In this document: in pieces, positions 33,879-43,527 of the stretch
Layout: each line of letters starts with the position of its first letter
How positions within the stretch are numbered: the stretch's first letter is position 1
Source: Otatea glauca
Lineage: Eukaryota; Streptophyta; Magnoliopsida; Poales; Poaceae
Assembly: GCA_036346275.1 (NCBI GenBank)
Contig: CM070713.1
Location: forward strand, 72,532,382 to 72,596,381
Direction of reading: 5' to 3'
DNA: 64,000 nt
Position numbers and translations under genes: made by a program
The notes under the pieces: generated by a model
The model's database searches: none
The model's input: the letters and a program-made list of their open reading frames with translations, nothing else
Told to the model about the DNA's origin: nothing

Positions 33879-35060
33879 TTGACGGATGGGTCGCTCCCCC
33901 CTGACCCGACCGAGGCCCGGCGCCTCGCTCGGCGGGCAAAATCTTTCGTCCTGATCGGCCCAGACCTTTACAAAAGGAGTCCCTCCGGGGTCCTCCAGAG
34001 ATGCGTTCTGGCCGACCAAGGGAAGCAGCTGCTGCTCGATATCCATGGCGGGGTCTGCGGCCACCATGCTGCACCCCGATCCCTCGTTGGAAAGGCCTTT
34101 CGACAAGGTTTTTATTGGCCGACCGTCGTGTCCGACGCCGAGCAGATCGTGCGCACCTGCGAAGGGTGCCAATTCTTTGCCCGGCAGACACATCTGCCAG
34201 CTCAAGCCTTGCAGACGATCCCCATCACTTGGCCATTTGCAGTTTGGGGACTTGATCTGGTCGGGCCCTTCAAGAAAGTGCCCGGGGGCTTTACTCATCT
34301 CCTATTCGCGGTGGATAAATTCACCAAGTGGATAGAGGCCAAGCCGGTCGTGAACGTCACATCGGTACAAGCAGCCATCTTCCTCCGCGACATCATTTTT
34401 CGGTTCGGAGTCCCCAACTCTATCATCACCGACAACGGAACGCAGTTCACAGGAAAGGAGTTCCTCGAGTTCTGCGATGACTTCAACATCCGTGTCGATT
34501 GGGCAGCCGTGGCCCATCCGCGGACTAACGGCCGGTCGAGCGTGCAAGCGGCATGATCCTTCAAGGACTCAAGCCACGGATCTTGATCGGCTCAAGCACC
34601 GGCATGGGCGGTGGGTGGCCGAGCTGCCCTCCGTCCTCTGGAGCCTGCGGACCACGCCCACCCGAGCGACTGGGTTTACACCGTTCTTCATGGTGTTCGG
34701 CGTTGAAGCCGTCTTGCCACAGACACAGAGTATGGCGCCCAAGACTACAAGCTTCGATGAGGCTCGGGGCTCGCCCGCAACAAGACGCCATCGACCATTT
34801 CGGCGAGGCACATGGCGTGGCCATCTGCGATCACCAAATATCAACAAGCTCTGCGGCGCTACCACACCGCCACGTTCGAGGGCGATCCTTTAATTGGCGA
34901 CACGGTCTGCGGCGGATCCAAACCGGCAAAGACAAGCACAAGCTATCGCCATACTGGAAGGCCCTTCACCGTCGTAGAGATTCTCGACTGGCACCTTTCG
35001 ACTCAAGGCGCGACGATCGCATCCTTCCGAACGCTTGGAACATAGAAAAGTTAAGGCGAT
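33879..35060 (+). pseudogene. Tat integrase, broken by a one-base deletion
   Basis: The zinc-binding region has HGGVCGHH (about 34045) and CEGCQF (about 34160). The catalytic core has Asp in WGLDLVGPF (about 34247) and ITDNGTQF (about 34430). The frame stops at 34556 after NGRSSVQAA. In the next frame the expected Glu is readable (VERAS, about 34534-34548), so one base seems to be missing near 34530. Downstream: [20 protein letters not shown] and [15 protein letters not shown] (about 34612-34720). The C-terminus fades by about 35060. No chromodomain seen, as expected for Tat. Confidence 0.9.
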
Positions 35061-35178
35061 TCTATCCTAAACTCTTTTTTCCCTGGCGTAGTTTTTACCT
35101 TTATCTTTCCGAGCACCTGGTCGCCTGCGCGCTCGAAGCGACCTGGCGCCCGTCGAACCACCTCTAGTCGGCGTTTAT

Positions 35179-35770
35179 GCGGGTCGGTGACTGACTAACC
35201 ATAAGGTCAATCCCGGCGGTAACCCTCTCGACCCAAGCGATACGGCCTCGCCCGGGCTATGGTTGCTAAGTAGCGCTTCGCGGAAGAAGGAAGTGCCCGA
35301 GTGGAGTGACCTTTTAGTCAGTCGGGAACACTCCTCCCCCGCGCAAACTCGGCTAGCTCGCGCGCTCATGCGGGTCGGTGACCTGACTAACCATAAGGTC
35401 AATCCCGAGCGGTAACCCTCTCGACCCAAGCGTTACGGCCTACGCCCCAGCGGCTATGGTTGCTAAGTAGCGCTTCGCGGAAGAAGGAAGTGCCCGAGTG
35501 GAGTGACCTTTTAGTCAGTCGGGAACACTCCTCCCCCGCGCAAACTCGGCTAGCTCACGCGCTTGTGCGGGTCGGTGACCCGACTGGTCACGAGGTCCTC
35601 CCCAAGCGGTAATCCTCTCGACCCAAGTACTATGGCCTACGCCCCAGCGGCTATGGTTCTGACACTTCGTGGAAGAGAGAAATGCCCAAGTGGAGTGATC
35701 TTTTGTCGGTCAGGTACACTCCTATCCCTTACAAGTGCGCATAACTGCTGAGTAACCAAGATTCCTATCC
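35179..35770. repeat. tandem repeat, about 191-197 bp x 3, in Tat 3' region
   Basis: Units start at 35179, 35370 and 35567 with GCGGGTCGGTGAC. The first two are very similar (CTAACCATAAGGTCAATCCC, GCTAAGTAGCGCTTCGCGGA); the third is more diverged. The array lies between the end of integrase and the 3' end of the antisense gene. Confidence 0.9.
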
Positions 35771-35948
35771 TCTTAGCCCCTCTCGAAGCAACCCGACCTA
35801 CGCATAAGTGACCTTTGCTGTCCTTAGAGCTATGGCCGGTCAAACGTTCGCCAAAAACACAAAAGGGGCAAGGGGCGTACTGGAACTTGTTAACCTTAAA
35901 AATTGCTTGTGAGCATGATAGTCTTTACAAATTAAAAGAAGGTTAAAT

Positions 35949-38917
35949 CTAACTGTTTCGTCCTTCCTCGAGGGCGACCTGCGGCGAGACGTGGCTGGCG
36001 ACCTCCCGAGCGTACGGCTCTACCAGGAGCTCGAACCTGTCGATCTCTCCGTCGGTCCGGTTCCGGCGACGCCATCGCCACCACCGCGAGGTCAATACCA
36101 TTGTAGTGCGAGATGGTGTTGACCCGGTAGGAGGAAGCTCGGCGCCGTGGCACGACAATCACCGCCTTCTCAACGCGCTCGTAACTTTCGGGCTAGCAAG
36201 GGCGCCAAAGCGCTCGAACTGCTGCGCGGCTCCAAGGACGTAGCGCGACGCGTCGGCCGACCTGCGAAGGGCCTCGGTTCATGCGGCCGGCTCGGCCCGA
36301 CCGTTTTCGGCAACCTCGGCGCGCAGAGCCACGTCCGCGCCGTGACCGCCGTCCACGAACTGCTGGCGTCCTTCCGTTCCTCAACCGCAAGGCCCAAGTT
36401 CTTCTGCGCCTCTGCAGATGGCAACGGCGCCAGATGATCACGACTTACGAAAAGTGCCCACAGAATTAAATAAGAAGTTGAGACCCTTACCGGCCGCGGA
36501 GTTCGCCAGGTTGCCGACCTCTTGCCTGACCGCCTCGTAGGAGGTCTTCAAGGAGGACAGATCCTTCCGAGCGGCCTCCCGCTCGGAGCGGACTCGATCG
36601 GCGTCGCCAGAGCTGGTCTCGCTCGGTCCTGAGCGGTTTGCACTGTGCTGCGCGCCCTCTGGCGGTGGTGGCGGCATCCCTAGCAACGGTGGCCTCTGCC
36701 AAGGAGGACTCGAGCTCCGCCACCTTCATCCTCAGGGACTGGGCCCCCAGGCGCTCATCGAAGAGAGCCTTAGCGGCCCCCTCAAGCTCCTGGCGGACCT
36801 TCGCCGCCTCCGACCGCCTCACGCTCAGCGCCTCTTGAGCTAGGCGCAACTCAAGGCGCAACTGATCGCGTTCTTCCATGACAACCGCCCGCTGGCTGTC
36901 CGAGCAAGCCCGCAGATGCTGCAAGGTGATGACTAACCGTTAGTCTCACGGTAGCGTCGTCGTAATTTTATAAGTTGGGTTCTTTCGCCAACTTACGGTG
37001 TCGGCTTGACTCCCGACCATCGCGTCAAGCGCTGGTGGAAGATTCGGACAAAGAGTCGCCCTTTCGGACCCGGCTCCATCTCCGCCGGCGTCGAGCGCCT
37101 TGTCAAGAGCGACCCACTCGCTCTCTTACATTCCGATCCACCGAGCCCGACTCGGGGCCTCTCCGGCGGGCCTGATGCGTCTGCTCGAGCGGGCGCTACC
37201 GTCGAGCACCATCGGCAGCGATGGTAGGGTTGGTCCCAGGGGTCCTCGGCGACCTCGCTGCGGGACCTCGGTCGGCACCTCCCGAGGCGGGTCGAGCACC
37301 TCGAGCACCAGCTCGTCTCGGCACGATCGCCGGCGGCGCCGCCATCTCTTCCTCCGCGAGGATGACCACATCGGACGGCGGTGTCCCCAATCGAGCGTCG
37401 GAAGCTCCTCGCCGACCTCGACCTCGGGCGGCGTGCCCTCGGTCGCCCGGCACCACGATCGCGCCGACCGATCGGCGCCTCTCGAACTTCTGCGGCGTTG
37501 TCCCTGCGGAACCGCCACGAGGCGAACCACGGTCACACCAAAGTATAGATACCGCACGTGCAAAACTCTAAAAGCGGTTGAACGGCTTTTACGCAAAAAT
37601 GTTTGAACAAAAGAAAAAAGTAATTCGAGCCGAAGCGGGTGCGCGGGCGCGCTCTCTTCACGGTCCCCCTCCGAGGCGCGATCACTGTCGCTTCCCTAAA
37701 GTCGCCTCCATGAAGGCGCTACGATGGCGACGACCGCACCCTCCCGAGGCCCTCACCGCGGTGCACGAGGTGTTCCTCCGGCAGTCCACGCCGGATCACG
37801 GCCGGTCGGCGGGTGGAAGAAACCCACGATGCAGCGTGGCCAGGGTGCTTCCCTTCTTGTCGGTGGAGGTTGCACCCACGCAGGTGGCCTCCGACACGTC
37901 CTCGCCGCATGCGCTGCCTCGCCCAGCGCTCCTTCTTCTTCTTCTTCTCCTCCTTCCGCTTCTTGCGGGGAGGAGTCGGCCTTCTGACCTCGCCGGCTGC
38001 CGCCTCACCTCCTTGTCTCCGGGAGTGGTGCGGGAGGACATGCCCAAGAGTCCCTAGAAGATAAAAAGCACTTTGGTCGGACCGGCGTTAACGCAAAGAA
38101 AAGAGGCGCGGGAAGAAGTCCGGCCGACCTACAGTTGGAGGGTGGGTGCCGAGAATGGCTCGGGTGGCGCTGCCGCTCTCGTGGCGCTTCCTCCCATGAC
38201 GGCGACCACCGGGCCGACCTCCGTCGCGGCCGGCTCGGGCTCGCCATCCTCATCCGGTCGGACGCTTCCTCGTCACGAGCAGGGCGGGTCGTGCGCGAGA
38301 GGTTGCACGCGCATCCCCATGAAGGCACGACGACCACGCCCCGGTGAGCCCTTGCCTCCTTAGGGCCCCTGACCGCTCCACGATCAAGGCCACCTTGTTT
38401 TTCTCGCTTCTCGGCGCCCGGTTCCCTCCTCCCCGCCACGGGAAGATTGCCGGTGAAGGGCGGGCGCTGTCTCCGGCGTTCGAGCATAGAACCACTCGGG
38501 CGCCACCCTTGTTGGACGGCGGCGGCTTGACCTCGAGGTACTCCGTGCTCGGTCGGAGCGAAGGCCGAGGGCGAGCCACCAATGGGCTGCGGCGTCGTCG
38601 GCTTGTCCTTCGAGCCTCGCTTGGAAGAAATGCCTCCCAACGCCCAATGCGGCTCGATTCGGAAAGCCTCGTAAAGGGTGATGAATATGGCGATGTGGAG
38701 GACCCCGTTGGGGTTAAGATGGTGCGCCTCCGCCTTGTAATGGAAGAGCAGAAGCCGCGCTCGAAGAAAGAGGCAAGCACCACGACCTTGTCGTCCCCCG
38801 ACGAGGGGGCAGCCGCTCTCGTCGGCACCCTCCAACCGGAGAGATCTTGCGCAGGAGGAAGCCCTTCTTCACCAAGCCAAGCGCACGGCGGTGCAGGCGA
38901 GCACTCCGCCACGACAT
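35949..38917 (-). pseudogene. antisense spliced gene in Tat element (putative gypsy-type transposon ORF)
   Basis: Runs against the pol genes. A TATA box on the minus strand (39063-39055) precedes ATG 38917 (MSWRSARL). Readable conserved pieces: SGWRVPTRAAAPS, VVVLASFFERGF, then HLNPNGVLHIAIFITLYEAF (about 38725-38666), which resembles the plant family annotated as putative gypsy type transposon (Pfam Transposase_28). Later come acidic and charged linkers, a coiled-coil region (about 36924-36600: ERDQLRLELRLAQEAL, KVAELESSLAEATVARD) and a C-terminus ending VALEEGRNS at 35949. Three short introns with GT-AG ends fit: 38128-38054, 36996-36919 and 36490-36412 (75-79 nt). Several frameshifts are present. 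Function unknown. Antisense ORFs in this place are known for the Tat lineage (for example maize Grande). Confidence 0.75.
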
Positions 38918-39054
38918 CTTTGCCAAAGAGGCGCGGAAGGCGAGAAAGAGAAGGTTGAGTTTTCTTTTCCTTGGCTCTTTGTTGATCTTTTTTGTCTTAG
39001 GGACAGGAGGCGAGGAAAGCAAGCAAGCGTAACTACTCAAAGCGCCCCGGCGAC

Positions 39055-39063
39055 GTATATATA
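39055..39063 (-). promoter_or_regulatory. TATA box of the antisense gene
   Basis: CTATATATA on the minus strand, about 140 bases upstream of ATG 38917, in otherwise GC-rich sequence. Position and orientation suit a promoter for the antisense gene. Inference. Confidence 0.55.
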
Positions 39064-39840
39064 GAAGACGAGCAGACGCCGACCGAACAGGCGCCCCCTC
39101 GAGCGAAGCATCGTGCCCACTCACGCCAGCCTGGTAACTCCCGGTTTCCAATCTCACTCCGCATTTAATCCTGACAAAACGGCAGAGCCATAAAGCCGCC
39201 GCCCCCGGGCAGTGCGTCCTAACCTCTCGATCTCCGCCTTGAGGCCAGGATGGTTGCTCCGGGGCACGCGCGAGAGGCCCACTGGGCCGCTGCGGCCCCA
39301 AAACGGCAAAAAGCTCCGTGGCTTGCGCCGAGGGCCAGCTAAAAGCTGCGGGTTCAAAAGGCCTACCCCACCAGATGGGCGTAAGGCCGCCCCAGCGAAA
39401 CTTGAGCGAGGGGCAAGTATGAGGTGAGCCCCACGGTGGGCCCTCGGTTAGGTCGGCTGACGACCCAATCACCTCTACTCGCGTCCGAGACCATACTTCA
39501 CACTCTCCCGGGAGCTCATCGATGAGCGACAGCCAGTGTGCCTGCCGTGTCGTGACGACCCGGGCCCCATACGGGATTGAGTAGAAAGGTTTTTATGGGT
39601 CGCCCCACGGCGGGGCGGGACACCCTACTGCGGGACCGTCCGCTCGGAAGGGTCCCCCTTGGGCGGGACCTCCCAGGACCCACTCGGACTACCTATTATA
39701 TGCTCCACGAGCACGGCGTTCAAACCAACGCGGGTAAACGCGCGTCGCTCAACCCCTCCAGGTCCCACACTGCGGATGGGGTATCGTGTGGGATGAGCGG
39801 TGGCCACTCCTCTCGCGGCTCCCGCGCGGGCGAGGACTCG
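39064..39840. other. Tat 3' region between antisense promoter and second tandem array
   Basis: GC-rich, with short open frames on both strands but no motif. 39595-39700 contains GGGCGGGAC-type short repeats. Probably untranslated and antisense upstream sequence. Confidence 0.4.
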
Positions 39841-39849
39841 GGATGGATG

Positions 39850-40500
39850 CCCTACGTCCGGCTACGACGTAAAAGCGAGCCTACGTCCGGCTACGGCGTA
39901 AAGCGAGCCTCGTCGGCTACGGCGTAAAAGCGAGCCTACGGTCTAGCTACGGCGTTAAGCGAGCACTCGGACACCGAACCTCGCGCAGAGGCATCGCGGT
40001 CGCCCTGCCGACCAAGGCGCGGTCTAGCTACGACGTTAAGCGAGCACTCGGACACCGAACCTCGCGCAGAGGCATCGCGGTCGCCCTGCCGACCAAGGCG
40101 CGGTCTAGCTACGACGTTAAGCGAGCACTCGGACACCGAACCTCGCGCGAGGCATCGCGGTCGCCCTGCCGACCAAGGCGCGATCTAGCTACGACGTTAA
40201 GCGAGCACTCGGACACCGAACCTCGCGCGAGGCATCGCGGTCGCCCTGCCGACCAAGGCGCGGTCTAGCTACGGCGTTAAGCGAGCACTCGGACACCGAA
40301 CCTCGCGAGAGGCATCGCGGTCGTCCTGCCGACCAAGGCGCGGTCTAGCTCTGACGTTAAGCGAGCACTCGGACACCGAACCTCGCGCAGAGGCATCGCG
40401 GTCGCCCTGCCGACCAAGGCGCGGTCTAGCTACGACGTTAAGCGAGCACTCGGACGCCCGAACCTCGGAGGCATCGCGGTCGTCCCTGAGACCAAGGCAC
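39850..40500. repeat. tandem arrays: about 32-bp units, then seven 80-81-bp units
   Basis: 39850-39945 has three or four short units built on CTACGTCCGGCTACG / GTAAAAGCGAGCCT. From 39930 a longer unit repeats: GGTCTAGCTACGACGTTAAG, then GCGAGCACTCGGACACCGAA and GCATCGCGGTCGCCCTGCCG. Starts lie at about 39932, 40022, 40102, 40182, 40262, 40342 and 40423. Most 81-bp units keep one antisense frame open (27 residues), a by-product of unit length. Confidence 0.93.
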
Positions 40501-40689
40501 AAGGCAAACTCATTACGAAGACATCCATAAAGGAAAAAGAGGTTTCATTATAGGCCAGCGTGCTCAAACTTCACACAACTTTGCAATAAAGTACTCGCGG
40601 ATACAAGAATAGTTACGCTACACTACGGCGGGACCTCCTCGCGCCAAAGCCTTTTAACATCCGTGCGGCATCGGCGCACCGGCGGCATG

Positions 40690-41019
40690 TTGGTAGGCCC
40701 TTGCTCGGTCGACGGGACGGCCGCGCGGTGCGAGGCAGACGCCGATCGCCTCTGCCGTTCAGCGACATCGACGCAGCCGCACCAACTACAGTCGGCGTCC
40801 TCGCGCCATCGCCTCTAGGAGGACCCCCCTTGCTACCTCGAGTCTCGGGACGACCTCGAGCAGCGCATCGATGGCAGCAGCATCACGGGCTGCAGCTTCT
40901 TCCTCCCGAAGTTCGGCCATCGCCTAGTCGAACTCGGCCCAAAGCTCAGCCAAAGGGTCTTCTCCTTCTACCCCGACATCATCACCAAAACCGAAGACTA
41001 AAGGGTGCCCCGAAGCCAT
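40690..41019 (-). pseudogene. second antisense ORF of the Tat element, with its own TATA box
   Basis: ATG at 41019 (minus) gives MASGHPLVFGFGDDVGVEGE, then an acidic stretch, a TAG at 40926-40924, and the same frame continues as a helical, Ala/Glu-rich segment (AMAELREEEAAARDAAA). A minus-strand TATATAAGG lies at 41089-41081, 62 bases upstream. No family recognised. It may be an extra exon or a truncated partner of the larger antisense gene. Confidence 0.45.
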
Positions 41020-41374
41020 ATCAAGAAAACAAAGAAAGGATTCTCGTCTAAAGATTTATCCCTCAAACAAGCCATAGCGTCCTTATATACCCGGACGGAG
41101 GGAGGTTGAACGTCTCCAGAATGAATGCAAGCATCGGAAAAAGCGCCCTCCACCGAACCCGGCGATCCGAAGACGGCGGGCGGCGCGCCGATCGTCTGCG
41201 GCATGCCCAACGAGGTAATTCAAAGCCCGGCGTTTGAATGCCCAGGCGAATTCGAGGCGGCCGTCGGATGCGTTAGGGCACACTGCACAAATCGTTTGAC
41301 CTAATCGGACGGGCCAACCACTCGGGCCCGATCACCATTCTCATCAGAATCAACCCCGGCCGAATCTGCAGAAA

Positions 41375-41394
41375 TCACTCGGGGTTGGGGCTCT
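41375..41394 (+). promoter_or_regulatory. Tat polypurine tract (candidate)
   Basis: The G-rich sequence CACTCGGGGTTGGGGCTCT lies immediately before the TG of the 3' LTR, where the plus-strand primer must be. It is interrupted by pyrimidines, so it is imperfect. Confidence 0.5.
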
Positions 41395-42294
41395 TGACGA
41401 ATACTTATAACGGGGTACCTAACGGCCCAAGGTGACCGGTGGCGGCCTCAAGCACAGACTCAAGCCCAACAGCCGCTTCTAGCCCACTACCGCAGAAGCA
41501 CTGCAAGTCACACAGGACTTCCCTTCCCGACCGACCGAGGAATGTCTCCGACCGAGCTAAGCTCCGACCTCCTCGTGAGCGGCCCCCGGCTCCGACCAGC
41601 AGGCTCCCGGCCCTCGCAGCGGTCGGAATCCCGACTCCGTCGTGCCAAGACCACACCGCCAAGGGCCACGTGTCGAAGCCTCTGCGGACAACCGCCACGT
41701 ACCCCACGCGGGGTCAATCAAAGTGACTATACAAAGGCGGTGGCTCGTTCCCGAGAGGTTTAAATGGTCGACAGAAGTCATACTCCCGATCCATCACCGG
41801 TCGCATCTGATGCGAAGACACGCCTCTCCCGAGGCAACACCCACGCCAGTAGCGACAACGTCAACACCGTAAGGTTCGCAGAGGCGGTACGCCGTTTCTC
41901 GGGAAATACCTAACCATACGACCGACTAAGCTACCGACCAGCATGGACAAGGCGGCGATGATCGGTCACCGACAGAAGGGGACCGAGGCTCCTAGTGTAG
42001 GTCGTCTCGTCCTCTCCCAATTCTCGATGTAACCTACCCTTCCTTTCGTATAAAGGAGGCGGGAACTCCGTAAGCGAGGAGAGAGCGCCATCAAACCCAT
42101 CTCGCTAAGTCATTGGCACTCTAAACATAAGCGTTGTGCGGTCATACATCTTGAAAAGAATACAACGCCACCACACGAACCGAGTAGGGATCTTTGGCGA
42201 ACGGTATACATCTTGGACTTCGAGTCTAACCATTCGGAGTGGAGCAGCGACCCTTAGACTTACAAATTTACTTGCGGTGCTCAAAGCGCCGACA
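41395..42294 (+). repeat. Tat element 3' LTR, 900 bp
   Basis: Starts TGACGAATACTTATAACGGG and ends AAAGCGCCGACA. Collinear with the 5' LTR apart from the 80-base 5' LTR insertion and many small indels, for example in the stretch 42160-42250. Many differences suggest an old insertion or an error-prone assembly. Confidence 0.93.
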
Positions 42295-43519
42295 AGGGCG
42301 AGGCAATCGGCGAGGTCATCACGCGCGGCGAGCTAGAACACTCACGCGATCCACGCCGCTCGTCGAGCTCATTGCCGACCGACCCCTTCTACCGTCGGCC
42401 GGCCGTCGCTCCCGACCGAGACGCCCGCTACCCGCTGGCGGAGCTAACGCCGGCTTTGCTCGCGGCGCCATTGCCGTTGGCCGGCCGCCGCCCCACCCGC
42501 CCCACCGGCCATTCGCGCTCGACCTCGGCCCGCCATTGCCACCGCCAATGACGTTATTTGCTCTTTCTTTGCTTTCATGGCGTTGCGATCCGTAGATCTC
42601 GGTTGGCGCGCCGATCCACGGGTGACGGTGGCCACGACCGACCGTCGCTCGGCCCTCTACCGTCCCCGGCACCGCCCCTCGACCGTCGACCCCAGCCCCT
42701 CGCGGCCGCGTCGTCTGGTCCTCTCCTCGACACTCGGCAAGTCGGTAGTTGGAGTTTGGCTAGTGGCCTCTGTGGTCTCTCATCTCTGCCTGACTGCCTC
42801 TCTGGTGAATGGCGAAAGTGAAATCGTGAATTTCTAGTTGATAAGTTGAACATTGGTGATTGACTGATTGGTGAAACTGTGAATTGATGATTAGTGAATT
42901 TATGGTCTATGAATTGCCAAATTGTACTACTGTAGTTGAACATTGATTTTCTAATTGTGTGATGAATGTTTGTTCCATGGTTGCTTTTTTTAGGTCCTCT
43001 GTTTATGTGATCATCTAGCTCTCCTGGACAAAAGTGAAACTCATGCTCTATGCAGGTATATAGTAGTGAAAACCATTCAAATCTTAGATAAGTACTAGTT
43101 GCATTTTAATTTTAGAATGTTGATTGATCATTGATATATTTGCATATAATTCAGATGCTATAGAGAGAGCATGGCAAATATATACTCTTGAAGGAAAGCT
43201 ATCATGATTTGGTGAGCTTGATCATTCATGTGACGTTGCTAATTGCTAAATACATGATAAAGAGGTCGAAGCTAAATATGATAATCTCAAATGCATCAAA
43301 TCTTCCTTAATTATGTATTAACTTTTCTACCACTCCATTATGCTATATTGTTTTGATATATTTTATATATTTAATTGAAATATTAAGTATGGAATTCATT
43401 TTTTTTAATTGTGTATTTGTCATGTTCTTTTGTCGTACATAAATGTTTGTAGTCTTTAATAGTAGTAATAATCAGTTATTTTCGGCCTAAGGTGTAGAAA
43501 AATCCTAGCTCCGTCACTG
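42295..43519. other. right part of hAT-2
   Basis: 42299-42830 is GC-rich with overlapping open frames on both strands and no motif; a captured host fragment is possible. 42831-43480 is AT-rich. The end, CCTAGCTCCGTCACTG, forms the right terminus opposite CAGGGGCGGA at 28851. Confidence 0.5.
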
Positions 43520-43527
43520 CGTATACT

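Larger units (their letters stand above)
29363..42294 (+). mobile_element. Ty3/gypsy Tat-lineage LTR retrotransposon, 12.9 kb
   Basis: LTRs at 29363-30334 and 41395-42294, both starting TGACGAATACTTATAAC and ending CGCCGACA. The flanks are AGGGG (29358-29362) and AGGGC (42295-42299), a target duplication with one mismatch. Between them: PBS, gag remnant, protease, reverse transcriptase, RNase H, a second RNase H, integrase, a tandem array, an antisense spliced gene, a second tandem array, a second antisense ORF and a purine-rich tract. Two RNase H domains plus a long 3' region with antisense coding are known features of the Tat lineage. All frames carry lesions. Confidence 0.93.
28851..43519. 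mobile_element. non-autonomous hAT element (hAT-2) containing a Tat retrotransposon
   Basis: Perfect 8-bp duplications CGTATACT flank it (28843-28850 and 43520-43527). The left terminus is CAGGGGCGGA and the right terminus is the complement of CAGTGACGGA, the usual hAT-type imperfect inverted ends. Without the retrotransposon (29363-42294) it is about 1.74 kb. No transposase domain is recognisable in 28851-29362 or 42295-43519. 42299-42830 is GC-rich with overlapping frames and may be a captured fragment; 42831-43519 is AT-rich. Confidence 0.88.

Noticed and set aside
39930..40500. CRISPR-like appearance of regular repeats
   Set aside because: Units are directly adjacent with no spacers and lie inside a plant retrotransposon.
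39936..40502. Minus-strand frames with a repeated 27-residue motif
   Set aside because: 81-bp units are a multiple of three, so a frame stays open by arithmetic; no start or promoter belongs to it.
42319..42672. GC-rich frames in hAT-2 right part
   Set aside because: Open on both strands, no motif; at most a captured fragment.
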